Below are positions 1 through 10,196 of a stretch of 64,000 nt of DNA, piece after piece. Origin of the DNA: Diphasiastrum complanatum (taxonomy: Eukaryota; Streptophyta; Lycopodiopsida; Lycopodiales; Lycopodiaceae); the NCBI GenBank assembly GCA_029204225.1, contig CM055110.1:38744015-38808014 (forward strand), given 5' to 3'. A program made the position numbers and the translations under genes. Position 1 is the first letter of the stretch, and each line of letters opens with the position of its first letter. Under the pieces are notes generated by a model. It made no database searches. It saw only the letters and a program-made list of their open reading frames with translations, and had not been told where the DNA came from.

Positions 1-189
1 ATGCACACATGAGGGATTCATGATATGCTTTAAATGATGGATCTTGAAAGCATTTTACTAAAAGCAGTTCATGCCTTTAATTTGATAAGGATTTTTTTAC
101 GATACTTGTAACAAGGACATGATTTATTTGACTTAAAAGCGACTTTTTGTGAGTAAGCTATGTACTTAGGAAGACCTTGACATTGATTT

Positions 190-216
190 GCTTGAATGGC
201 ATGGATTTGCCCAAGC
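190..216. repeat. Stem-loop repeat copy 1
   Basis: Outer stem GCTTG/CAAGC, three-base bulge AAT, inner stem GGCA/TGCC, six-base loop TGGATT. It is the reference copy of a seven-member family in the first 2.7 kb that shares this architecture. Confidence 0.6.
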
Positions 217-264
217 CATAAGGTGCTTGGACTCCCAAATGTTTTGCATGGAATTTTCTTGGGG

Positions 265-289
265 CTAGTATGGCACGAATCTGCCCTAG
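265..289. repeat. Stem-loop repeat copy 2
   Basis: Outer stem CTAG/CTAG, bulge TAT, inner stem GGCA/TGCC, loop CGAATC. The geometry matches copy 1 but the outer stem differs. Confidence 0.55.
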
Positions 290-401
290 TGCCTAGGACT
301 ATTTCCAAAGTCATATATATTTTCATTTGTGCATTGTGCAATAGCTTCTTACGTGTAGAATGTCTATTTGAAATTAATACATTCTTTTTTCTCTTGTACT
401 G

Positions 402-424
402 ATCAGTATGGCATCTGCCCTGAT
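402..424. repeat. Stem-loop repeat copy 3
   Basis: Outer stem ATCAG/CTGAT, bulge TAT, inner stem GGCA/TGCC, loop shortened to TC. Confidence 0.55.
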
Positions 425-747
425 ACGATTTCGTTAAAGGGCAGAATGTATTATTAAATGCATGATAGGAAAGATTGAAAGTATTAAGTGTAACTGCAAT
501 TAATCTAATAAGGTAGTGAATTTTGTTTTGAACATGGATAACAACTGATGTTTAACTATGACACCTGTCTTCCTCACGTAACTAACTCGTGCAGTTTCGT
601 TTTGTGGAATGGTGGCAAATAATAGCTAGGTGTCCTAAAACTTGCTTTGCTTTATGGTACTCTGTATTGTAAGACTTTATAGAGCTTTATTTTCACATGT
701 TATGCTATAAATTAAAGGGTTCAAAGGGTTTGATCTTGACTTGTCTA

Positions 748-751
<4 letters not shown>

Positions 752-791
<40 letters not shown>
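752..791. repeat. (CT)n microsatellite
   Basis: Uninterrupted CT dinucleotides over about 40 bp. A shorter run of ten units lies at 3061-3080, at the equivalent place in the paralogous block. Confidence 0.95.
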
Positions 792-796
<5 letters not shown>

Positions 797-812
797 CTCA
801 TGGGTAGTATCT

Positions 813-895
813 AACCTTGTACCACCCCCTCTTGCTTTAAATTGTATAAGTTTTAACCTTGTACCACCCCCTCTTGCTTTAAATTGTATAAGTTT
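813..895. repeat. Perfect 42-bp tandem duplication
   Basis: The unit starting AACCTTGTACC and ending TATAAGTTT occurs twice in direct succession with no substitutions, implying a recent duplication next to the CT tract. Confidence 0.9.
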
Positions 896-2358
896 GTGGC
901 ATATCCCTCTTGAATGAAAGGTCTTTTCCATGAAGCTTCAAACAGACGCACTATCTTTGCTATAAATCACATTGCCTTGCTTTGAGGTCTTTACCCCTTC
1001 TTCTCCTCTTCATCTTTTTCATTGTTTCTCTTGCAAAAAGTGTTTGGATAGCGCCCATCCCAAAACGACTTCTTTAAGCAAAAACGTTTTCAGGCCCTGT
1101 ATACGAGCTATTCACCACATGATTTTGTTATTAATTGTATATGGAATGGATGCGCAGACAGACTGCGCGCGCTCTCTCTCTCTCTCTCTTTTTCAAACGA
1201 TTATACTATTCCTTTGTTGCATCCTTTGGTTTTCACATAAGTATTGATGATCGCTATTGATCGCTACTGAAAGTGATATGTTGATCGCTACTAAAAGTAT
1301 ATGTTCATCACTGTTGGTCGCTGATATGAATGCAATCTCTGATCTGAGATGGTCGCTGGTGGCTGGTCTTGTGTTCTAACCAGTCCACATACATTCTATA
1401 GCAGAAAAAATACGTTGGAAGATAGCGATGGCACGTTGATAATCAGCATAGTATACACGTTGAATGAATGCTTGAAGGATAGCTTTTTACGTAGCGATGA
1501 TTGTCTATGTGGTAGTGCGCTGGAAAACCAGCAATACTTATAGCAACCCAATAAGGGAACAAGTATTCTCTTTGTTCTTTTAGTAATATCTTGATGTTTT
1601 TACAATAAACATACTGGGGCCATTATTCTCTTCATTCCAGTTCATGATGATCTCTTGTTAAAGGGACATGATGCTAACAACCATCCGTATTTTTTGCTCA
1701 TACATAGCAGTACTACTACTAGATATACTTAAATAACCTTATTATGCCCACTCTCTGTTCTAAACTACAGCAATGCAATTGATAATGTAGGTATCCTTTC
1801 TTTGATAACTCTAATTAGCCAAGTGATTGCTATGAGCACTTTTTTACTGGTTGAGTGATTAACTAATGCAGTTTCCATTTCCAGAACTTTACTCTTATCT
1901 TCTATAATATCAAAAGCTTATATCGATCATAGGTATGACACCTTCATGCTCTTCTAGAACTAATTAAGATATCATTGTTTCCTATCATAATACGATTGAG
2001 TGTATTGGCTGTGATGACAGCCTCTTGGCATACATTTCAACTATCACTCCTATGGTTTTAGCTCATCAATAAGTCTTGTGATGGTAATGCATGAAGAAAC
2101 GATAGTAGCAAAAATATCATGGCATCTTTCCAAGATTACGCTGCCACCACCATCCAGGTATGAGCTTTGTCATAAGCTAGCAAAACATTTCAGCACCTCC
2201 ACTTAATCAGAGATATTATAAAAACAAGTATTCTATTTATGATCGCTCTTCCTTAGAACGTAGTTTTTCTCTTGCTTTCTTTTTTATGCAATGTGTTTCA
2301 AACGATTATTGAACTAACCCAATACGTAAAATCATACCCGTCTTTGACTTACAATACT

Positions 2359-2383
2359 CTTGGATCGCATGGATTTGTGCAAG
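2359..2383. repeat. Stem-loop repeat copy 4
   Basis: Outer stem CTTG/CAAG, bulge GAT, inner stem CGCA/TGTG (one G-T pair), loop TGGATT. The inner stem differs from the usual GGCA/TGCC on both sides, yet pairing is kept. Confidence 0.55.
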
Positions 2384-2400
2384 GGTTATTATAGTCTCCA

Positions 2401-2431
2401 ATGTTAGAATGGCATGGACTTGCCCTAACAT
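2401..2431. repeat. Stem-loop repeat copy 5
   Basis: The strongest copy: 7-bp outer stem ATGTTAG/CTAACAT, bulge AAT, inner stem GGCA/TGCC, loop TGGACT. Confidence 0.65.
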
Positions 2432-2561
2432 ATTCATTGAGACTATACAAGACAAAGACTCTTTACTTGTTCCTTAATATGATAGCTTAAATAAATTTGT
2501 CATTTCTACACATGCCCTTTCAAGTTTACACTAGTACTTAAACTAGTAATCGAGCTTGAAC

Positions 2562-2593
2562 CCCCTTTAAAAAGCATGGATATGCTCAAGGGG
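2562..2593. repeat. Stem-loop repeat copy 6
   Basis: Outer stem CCCCTT/AAGGGG, a longer 5' bulge, inner stem AGCA/TGCT and loop TGGATA. The inner stem has changed on both sides relative to GGCA/TGCC, a compensatory change. Confidence 0.55.
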
Positions 2594-2631
2594 TTTGATA
2601 GCATTACATGACTCTCTCATGGGTCCATGGG

Positions 2632-2656
2632 TTAGCATGGCATGGATTTGCCCTAA
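2632..2656. repeat. Stem-loop repeat copy 7
   Basis: Outer stem TTAG/CTAA, bulge CAT, inner stem GGCA/TGCC, loop TGGATT. A further, degenerate relative lies near 2797-2816 (GGC/GCC only). Confidence 0.55.
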
Positions 2657-3084
2657 TACCGTTGTACATGTGTCCCTGCTCAACCCATAAATCTCATTGT
2701 AAGAATATCTTGCACATGTTTAGCAAGCGTCCTTTCATTTATTTGAGTTATAATAGGGAGTAATTATTGATATGGTCTAACATCTCTTACACTGATCAAC
2801 ATGGCTTTCGCCCTAATATGGTACTATGATGGCTTAGCCTATCGCTAAAATTTATAAGTGAATGGGAAGATTGGACTATGTATTTTCATTTGAACCAAGT
2901 TGTTAAGTAGCAATGCATATTTTGTACATGGATAACAACTGACATTCAGCATTGAGACTTACTGTCTTTACTTCTCAGCTCTACTTTACCTTGTTGGCTT
3001 ACGAAGAAAGGTTTCAAGGGGTTTGGTCTTGCTTAAGCAAGAGGAACTATGTGAATGTTTCCTCTCTCTCTCTCTCTCTCTAAA

Positions 3085-3375
3085 GGTGAAGCGACGCCGC
3101 ACCACCACACTATGTAATGACTCTCTCCAACTCATCAATATACAAGCCAAAGAGGACTGGTGAGAGGGAGCAACCCTGTTTCACCCCAATAGTGCTCCAA
3201 ATGTTATCGGATATGCCGCTGCTATGCCGAAAACATCCCAAGACATGCTCATAAAGCGCCATCACACGATGCCAATGGAGAAGCCAAGGTCTTGAAGTCT
3301 CTGGATGAGCAATGAGCGACGAACAAAATCAAAGGCTTTCTGGAAGTCCACAAAACAACAATAAACCCTCTCTTT
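3085..3375 (-). pseudogene. Non-LTR (LINE) reverse transcriptase fragment
   Basis: Read on the minus strand, this encodes part of a LINE reverse transcriptase, the enzyme that copies the element's RNA at a nicked chromosomal target. The finger/palm motif FVDFQKAFD lies near 3350, and GVKQGCSLSPVLFGLYIDE near 3150-3200, followed by LERVIT. Both are hallmarks of the non-LTR RT family. The frame is broken by a TGA and a shift between the two motifs, and the YxDD box, thumb and endonuclease are absent. It is a short dead fragment, and I see no target duplication. It is a different LINE from the one near 47-48 kb. Confidence 0.75.
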
Positions 3376-3702
3376 CATGTGCTTAGCCTATGAGGATGGT
3401 TCCATCATCATGGACATTAGAGGTATGGTCCTCATCAATAGATTGCACGACCTTACTCTTAAATACTTTGGTCATGACTTGTTTAACCCTTGAGAGCAAC
3501 ATAATCGAGGGGACAAAGACAAGATACTTGAAATATTATATCATGAGTTTCCACAACCAAATCGATTTAATGACAAATGGGCGAAGACGAGTATGTGTAT
3601 GCACATTCCTCATAAGTGCCAATCATTAAGAAAATTATGTAGTAAAGGCAAGAAGAGGCTGGGATGGGCATCTAGAAAAGATTGGGGGAAGGTTATTTAT
3701 GA

Positions 3703-4316
3703 ATCCAAGATCCAAATCCCGAGCACTTTAGGCAACAAAGAGAGGCAACAAAATCAAGGCTTAATCTTCTAGGCCAATCTCATCTTAGATTGGGAGGCAA
3801 GGCTAATATGCATGTCCAATTTGTAAGCAATTATCTTTTAGCTACTTGTGTTTGATATGCTTTTTGTTTATTAATAATTTTTGTTTTTTTCTAATTATTT
3901 GATTTGTGTTGATGTAGGTTGAAGATTATGGGCACAAATACGCTGAGTACAACACAGGATATTGCCAAGACTATAGTGCCTTGGTTGATCATCTTGCAGC
4001 ACAAGGTGTATATCCAAGGGTGCATTTTTGATACATAATATGTATTTCATATATTTTTGGCACATAATTTTCATTTCATTTTTATGACATGTGTTTGGCT
4101 AATAATCATTCATTTGTATTGTGAATGCGTATGTAGAGGGCATCCGCTTCCTTTGTGAAAGAAAGTACCGGAGGAAACCAAGGAGAAGAAGGGGATGAAG
4201 GCGAAGACGAAGGACAAGATTTGGCTTCGGATGACGATGAGGGAGAAGAGTGCAATGAGCAAGAAGCCTATAATTACTTCTTAGATTTGATGTATTTTTT
4301 TTATTTGCAAAAGTAG
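3703..4316 (+). CDS. Spliced gene fragment with acidic tail, unrecognised
   Basis: Three phase-compatible blocks, 3703-3822, 3918-4007 and 4137-4316, are separated by intervals with plausible splice ends (GTAAGC...GATGTAG and GTATAT...TATGTAG). Joined, they read without a stop to a TAG at 4314. The middle exon includes VEDYGHKYAEYNTGYCQDYS. The last is strongly acidic (GEEGDEGEDEGQDL, DDDEGEE), a tail type common in plant transposases and some nuclear proteins. Just upstream, another frame is open from 3494 to 3769 with residues such as RLGWASRKDWGKV, suggesting a frameshift. I do not recognise the family; a transposase C-terminus is a guess. No start codon is assigned. Confidence 0.35.
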
Positions 4317-4924
4317 AAAAAAAGGTGTTAGCATCAAAGCCCTTTTTAAGAATTAAATGCGAATATGTACACTTTTTTGGAATATGAATATAAACTTTTA
4401 TATTTCATCATCTCTATCTCATTATCCATGAAATGATTGTTTATTGTTTATGTTATTCTATTTCATCATGTATAATTTGTTGGAAACATATACAAACAAT
4501 GGAAATCAAACACATCAATTTAAGATGTAGAACATACCTCATCTATTGTTTGTCTTTAATTCCTTTTAAGATGCATGTCTTTTTTTTTTTCCTACAAAAG
4601 CAAACAATGAAAACCAAATCATTGTTAGATTACAAATCAAAGAATCATTGTTAGATTACAAATGTAATCAACAAAAATCAAACTACTATGACATGCACTT
4701 TATAAATCAAATGTAATTTACATCAATTTGATGTAGAACATACTATAAAATAAACTTTATGATTCAAATGTAATCTAGCAACATTTAGAATGAATAACAT
4801 ACCTCAGTATTTGCTTGGATTGTCTCCTTTCCTTCAAAATTGCATCACTTTCTTCTACAAAAGCCAACAATGAATAATCCTTCATTAATCAACCAATAAA
4901 CAATGAAAAACCAACAAACAAAAG

Positions 4925-4926
<2 letters not shown>
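4317..4926. other. AT-rich spacer with diverged repeats
   Basis: No gene is seen. Two stretches resemble each other (about 4490-4620 and 4720-4925), both with ATTTGATGTAGAACATAC-like and AACAATGAAAA-like strings, indicating old tandem duplication. Confidence 0.4.

Positions 4927-5010
<84 letters not shown>
4927..5010. repeat. (CT)n microsatellite, 42 units
   Basis: Perfect CT dinucleotides. The Ser-Leu and Arg-Glu reading frames across it are artefacts of the repeat. Confidence 0.97.
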
Positions 5011-5013
<3 letters not shown>

Positions 5014-5104
5014 AGCTTCTCTTCAACAATCTCAAATCGATCTGCGAATAGAGTCGGGACCCCTAATCTTTTCATTTCGCAGGTTTTTTTTTTGTTCCAA
5101 AATT

Positions 5105-5260
5105 GCTACATCGCCACGCATGGCACTGCCATGCCGTGCCAAAAAAAATTTCAAATTTTTTGCCACGCATGGCAAATTTTGCCAGGCGTGGCACAAAACC
5201 GCTCTTTGAAAAATTTTGCCACATGTGGCAAATTTTTAGGAATTTTGCCACACTGCCATG
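5105..5260. repeat. Cluster of nested short inverted repeats (GCCACGC/GCGTGGC)
   Basis: Four or more variants of GCCACRYRTGGC alternate with A/T runs. The clearest is GCCACGC at about 5162 pairing with GCGTGGC at about 5185, with an internal TGGCA/TGCCA stem. GCCACATGTGGC near 5218-5230 is a perfect palindrome. It resembles the TTCGCGAA cluster at 25.3-25.7 kb in style but not in sequence. Confidence 0.6.
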
Positions 5261-5282
5261 CATATTCAAATTTTGAATACTG

Positions 5283-5321
5283 CCCCCCCCCCCCCCCACC
5301 CCCCCCCCCCCCCCCCCCCCC
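5283..5321. repeat. Poly-C tract
   Basis: Nearly pure C, interrupted once by A; the complementary strand is a G-run able to form quadruplexes. Confidence 0.95.
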
Positions 5322-5547
5322 TTCCCCTCACAAATCTGGTAGGGGGAAGGGCCGACGACGAAAATTTTGATGGTGTGACAGTGCCATATATCTATTGCCA
5401 GGCCGTTTGCCACATGATTGCCATAGACATTGTTGCACGAGGGCCGCGGGTCAAATCTGGATCCCATCTTATGGGCATGACAATGGGCTGGTATTTGTAG
5501 TTGTACTAGGTGGTCCTATCGAGATTACAAGCTCTAAAGACAACATA

Positions 5548-5715
5548 GAAAAGGATGAGAACTGGTACTTGGATTCCAGTGCCACATCAGACATGACAAA
5601 TGACAAAGGAATGTTGTCAAACTATGTTGAAAATCACCTAGAAAGGAGAGTAATTGTGGGGAACAACATGGCAATTGAGTCACCAAGTAGTGGAAGTGTG
5701 ATGCTGAAGTTAGAG
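5548..5715 (+). pseudogene. Copia protease fragment
   Basis: Encodes ENWYLDSSATSDMT, a decayed version of the copia aspartic protease motif WxxDSGATxHM (catalytic Asp kept, Gly of DSG replaced by Ser). It is followed by RRVIVGNNMAIESPSSGSV, matching the flap region after the active site. No gag precedes it; GC-rich and poly-C DNA lies upstream. It is a fragment from a different copia lineage than element A, which begins 600 bp downstream. Confidence 0.7.
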
Positions 5716-5759
5716 CACAGCAGAATGAACCTTCTTACTATGTATGACTATGCCTATTA

Positions 5760-6279
5760 ATAATTAAACAAAGCTATAATGACAGAAGTCACGTTCAATC
5801 TTTTAGCAACTAACTTTGAAATCATTAGTACTAAAGTGATTTTGTAGCCAAACAATTGCGAAGTGATTGTATAGAATATTGCAACGTTGAATTATTCAAC
5901 AAATCAGATGAAACAATAAAAGATTTACTAGTTACAAATAACTATAGAGAAGCATTCATTCTAACATGATATTGAACGCAATAAGAAGATACATTGATGA
6001 GAGCATGTACAAATCAGATATTGAGAGCATAAACCAATGGATGAAACTGTGTACTCTGTCTGATGCACTTCCATTGATAAGTAGTAAGCACTAATAGAAA
6101 TACTCAAAACCTATAAAGAAAAATAGAGATAGAGCTTTGCACTATGAGCTAAGCTAAGACTCTACTTTACTTCATCAGGTCATAGATCACAATTGGCAGT
6201 TAGTCGTAATGTGTTGTCATCCATTGAATAAATAAAATGTTTCTATTACCAAAGTTTTGTTAGCTTTCAGCCCTTAGTC
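5760..6279. other. Non-coding spacer
   Basis: No intact gene. A short frame around 5850-5960 might be decayed continuation of the copia fragment upstream, but no motif supports this. Confidence 0.4.
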
Positions 6280-7212
6280 TGACGAAAAGACATGAAGCAA
6301 AAAAAGTTCGCGAACATCATGAAAAGACACGAAGCAAAAATGTTCGCGAACACCCTGACAAAGAGACACGAACGCGAAAAGAGAAAATTATTCGTGATAC
6401 AGCAGGAGAAAGTCAAATGGCTCAAAGTGACACGAAAATATTCTCGACACTTTTCGACCTTCACACTCCAAAGGATCAAGAAGGTCATGCAAGTACCATG
6501 AAGTACAAAACCCTGATATGATATGATGACGTCAGTGAAAGAGCTTTAGGATGTGCCTAACCCATTTCTCTTTTAATCCATGATTAGTTATAGATTGTTT
6601 AGTCTATCTAATCTGGTATGCTACTCGGAATGTATAAGATATATAGAGTAGCAGATAGAACATGACAGCACATAGAACATAAGTAGAAGTCCGCCTGTGA
6701 GTGAGACAAGTTTTGTGAGTATGATTGATAGAGATCCAAGAAGTCCGCTAGTAAGCGAGAGCATCACTTCTCTCACGCCAACACGCTATGTGGGTCAATA
6801 GATGATACCGTAGCTATTATGCACATATCACTCTTAATTTTGTCTGATCTTGAATGAATTATTGTCTGCTATCGCTTGTGTATCTCACTTACTTGTTTTA
6901 TCTATTCCGCACACTGGTTCAGTTTGTGTTGAATGATATATTAATCTAAAACGTAGATCAGCAGTGTCTGTCTACATTCAAGAGGATTGTAGGAATGATA
7001 TAGCCAGTAGTGACCAACAATCATATCTGAAATCCATCCGAATTATTTTTTGTTCACGATTAATTTGATTTCACTTCAGCAATGTCAATATTAGAACTCA
7101 TTTAATTTTCGTCTCGTTTTGCTTTGTTTTGTCCAGTTTCATTTCGTTTCGTTTCATTTCATTTCAGAGTCTGATTGATATTTGCAATTTTTATTCCACA
7201 TTTTAATTTGCA
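6280..7212 (+). repeat. 5' LTR of copia element A (start approximate)
   Basis: The 3' limit is well placed: CA at 7211-7212 is followed after four bases by a primer-binding site. The LTR contains a TATA-like TATAAGATATATAG at 6632 and short GTTCGCGAAC-like repeats at 6305-6360. Its last 415 bp reappear reverse-complemented at 16271-16690, showing it is a genuine dispersed repeat. The 5' limit is a guess. Confidence 0.6.
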
Positions 7213-7216
7213 TTAG

Positions 7217-7228
7217 TGGTATTAGAGC
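7217..7228 (+). other. Primer-binding site, element A
   Basis: TGGTATTAGAGC differs by one base from the plant copia site TGGTATCAGAGC, complementary to the 3' end of initiator tRNA-Met. Confidence 0.8.
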
Positions 7229-7327
7229 CCGCATGTCATAGTTTGATATAGCTAGAAGGCTATCAAATCCAAGAGGCTAAGCATTCAAACAAAGAACCAT
7301 CAACAAGTGAGAACACAATTTGAAGCA

Positions 7328-8280
7328 ATGGCTTCAATATGCAGCATACAATCCAAGATTTGTACAATTCTCGATTCATCGGGATCTAACTTCCTAGCAT
7401 GGAAGGTTAAGACCTCGCTGATACTAAAGGGAGAAAGATTATTTTCCTAGGTAGATGGCATCGAGGAGATGCCTACAACAACAGGCAAGAAGCTACGCGA
7501 ATGGAGAGAGAAGAATGACAAGGCAGTAGCCATGTTATTTTCATCCATCGAGGATAGTCTAACTCTTGACTTGGCTACAATCTCTAAAGAAAAAGAGATG
7601 TGGGATACATTACTCACAAGATTTCAAACAAAACGCAGTCAGATTATGTTGCTCAAAGATCAATTGACAAACCTGCAGTGGGATGGCAAAGATCTCACTT
7701 CCTTTATTAAAAAGATGAAGGATCTATTCCTTTCACTACACAATTCTAGAGCCGAGAATGTAGTCTCAACAGAGAAGCAACTTACATATATGTTGAGAAC
7801 CTTACCAAGATCCTTCCAGACAACCAGAATACTACTAACAAAAGATCCTACAATGACACTCGTTGTTGAGATTCGAGAAGAAGTCGAAGCTCGAGAGCAC
7901 CTTGATCACAAGGATGTTTATGACCAAGCTCTCTACAATAACAAAGAAAAATCAAAGAAGCAATCCAAGCCTAAGAGGGAGTCAGATCGAAGGCAAGATT
8001 GAGATCAGCAAGTAGAAGAACCCAGCACAGACAAATGAAAGATCAAAGATAGAGTGGAGACAAGAAGACATGCATGAGATGCAAATGCGATGGACATAAT
8101 GTCGATTCATGTTGGCTTAATCTGAAAATTGAGTGTATCCACCGTCATAAGAAGGGTCATGCAACCATGGACTGCCACCAAAACCCAAGAAACAAATCAG
8201 CTCAAAGCATACAGGAGAACAACAATAGTTTATCCTATGTCGAGAAGCCAGAGAGCTCAAAGATGGGCAAAGAAAGATAG
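7328..8280 (+). pseudogene. gag: Copia gag (element A)
   Basis: Gag forms the cytoplasmic particle that packages element RNA. Translation from ATG 7328 gives a typical N-terminus (FLAWKVKTSLILKGE) but meets TAG at 7448. The same frame reopens through a UBN2-type gag core: MWDTLLTRFQ, LKDQLTNLQWD, TYMLRTLPRSFQTT, then a basic tail ending at 8002. After a frame change, a zinc knuckle at about 8130-8195 reads CIHRHKKGHATMDC; the second Cys of the CX2CX4HX4C pattern is Arg. Nonsense, frameshift and the lost zinc ligand make it non-functional. Confidence 0.8.
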
Positions 8281-8316
8281 AATCTTGGGAATGCGACCAC
8301 CTACATTTGTGCAGAC

Positions 8317-10190
8317 ATGTGTGTAGTATCAACGCCTGGCACACAAGAGGTAATTCTTGATTCAGGAGCTACCTCACACTTCATTACATCAAGAAGGATA
8401 ATGTCTGATTTCCGAAGTGTAGATCCATCAAGATTTATCATTCTTGGAGATGGATCAAAGCATCAAGTGAATGGTATTGGTTCACTATGGCTCAACACAA
8501 ACGACAGAGATAGACGACTCGAAGATGTTCTGTTCGTGCCTACATTGCAGCAGGACTTGCTATTAGTGGCAAGAATAGCTGATGCAGGGATGCGTGTGAC
8601 ATTCTCAGACGAAGCATGAAACGTTGTTGGTGCAAGTACTAGTACGCTCATCACTCAAGGAAGAAGAAAAAAGACAACCTGTATCACTTGAAGGTATACC
8701 TACCTACAGATCAATTACATCAAACTCATGATGATTCGCCAAATACTCTATGGCACAGGAGACTATGCCATATGAATTCAATGGCACTATATCAAGCAAG
8801 CCATCATGGAGCAATCATGGAGCATCTTGAATGCAACCAGTTTGATGACCTGTGATGCATGTCTGAAGGGTAAGATGTCACGTACTCCTTTTGTCAAAGA
8901 CTCCTACAGAACTACAAAGATTCTGGAGCTTGTACATTCTGAAATCTATGGACCTTTCAACGTGATCTCAGTAGGAGGCTCAAAATACTATATAACATTT
9001 ATTGATGATTACAGTAAGTTTGCCATAGTCTACTTTATTCACAATAAATCAGAAGCATTTGACAAATTCACAAAATATGTGAATTGGACAGAAAGATGCA
9101 CTGGTAATAAAGTGAAGCAGATCAGAATAGATTGAGGTGGAGAATACATCTCGAATCAATTCACTAACTTCTGCAATGATCGTGGTATCATTCACAGAAG
9201 AACTGCATCTTACACACCGTAGCACAACGATGTTGCAAAAAACAGGACTCTAATGGAAGCTGCTAGGTGCATGATGGCCTATTCAAAGGATCCAAGAGTG
9301 ATGTGGGCTTAAGTAGTAGCTACAACTGCTTACATTCAGAACAGGACAAGAAAGTTTGGTGTTCCTCACACGACACCACACGAATTATGGTGGGGTAAAA
9401 AACCCAATCTGACTCAAATCCGTATCTTTGTTTGTACAACTTATGCACATGTTCCCGATAAGCTTGGAAACAAGCTTGATGAGAAAGCAGAACAAGGATA
9501 TGACAATCATTCGTCATACTATAGAGTCTATATGCCAGAGACAAACACAGTGAAGATAGTCAGAGATGTCAAATTTGATGAGAGCAGAACGATGGCCAAC
9601 GATGATTCTGTCAGTTATGAAGTCTTTGAAAGACAATACTATGATCTACCAGCTATGACAGAGGGAGCAGAGGACGAACACTCAGACGAAGATGTTCGAG
9701 TCATGCCTCATTCGAGTGATGAAGCAGACGAAGAAAGATTTGCAAGCCAGCCTACTGCTACAATATCTATAAACCGAAATGGTTCCGGACCTAGAAGAGC
9801 AAACAAAGACAAAGGCATTGTAGTTCCTAAAGGATCTCCTAGAAGATCGACAAGAGAACGAAGAGTGCCAGAAAGATTTGTGCCATTACCAAATAAACGA
9901 AAGACTGTAAAATACAAGTGGATATACAAGCTGAAGTACGGACCGAATGGAGATATATTTAAATATAAAGAAAGACTTGTAACGAAGGGGTTTTCTCAGA
10001 GATATGGTATTGACTATGCTGAGAGCTTCTCTCCTATCGTGACACATTTGTCCCTACATATACTGTTTGCATATGCAGTTGCTTATGATCTCAGGGTTCA
10101 CATCATGGACGAAAAAATAGCGTTCTTGCATGGCAAGCTAGATGAGGAAGTCTACATAGATCAATCTCCAGGCTACATTTCGAACTCACT
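8317..10190 (+). pseudogene. pol: Copia pol, 5' partner of the chimera: protease, integrase, partial RT (A1)
   Basis: The protease active site VILDSGATSHFI lies at about 8355, then GDGSKHQVNGIG. The pre-integrase zinc region (LWHRRLCHMNSMALYQ, near 8750) is in another frame from TCDACLKGKMSRTPF (8850). The integrase core reads LVHSEIYGPF, where the usual catalytic Asp is Glu, and later RID-stop-GGEY. In-frame stops are TGA 9133, TAG 9220 and TAA 9310. The catalytic Glu of the VxERxNRT motif is lost (HNDVAKNRTLM). The frame continues into the RT N-terminus (KYKWIYKLKYGPNGD, KGFSQRYGIDY) and breaks off at EEVYIDQSPGY near 10185, where a second protease region begins in frame. Confidence 0.8.
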
Positions 10191-10196
10191 TCCTAC

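Larger units (their letters stand above)
1..3084. other. Gene-free region with stem-loop repeats and a diverged duplication
   Basis: No convincing gene is present; open frames are short and lack recognisable domains. Two blocks resemble each other (about 400-790 and 2790-3083): both carry a stem-loop-like motif, then a similar string around ACATGGATAACAACTGA, then a (CT)n tract. This suggests an old duplication, possibly a degraded LTR pair with a non-coding interior. A 24-bp imperfect repeat around GATCGCTACT lies at about 1245-1305. Seven stem-loop repeats are listed separately. Confidence 0.5.

Noticed and set aside
4903-5075. Ser-Leu-rich and Arg-Glu-rich open frames over CT tracts (also at 20.3-20.6, 22.8-23.3, 52.0-52.7 and 54.3-54.9 kb)
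   Set aside because: Any CT/GA microsatellite is open in several frames; no non-repeat domain is attached.
5258-5467. Poly-Pro / poly-Gly frames across the C-run
   Set aside because: Artefact of the homopolymer.
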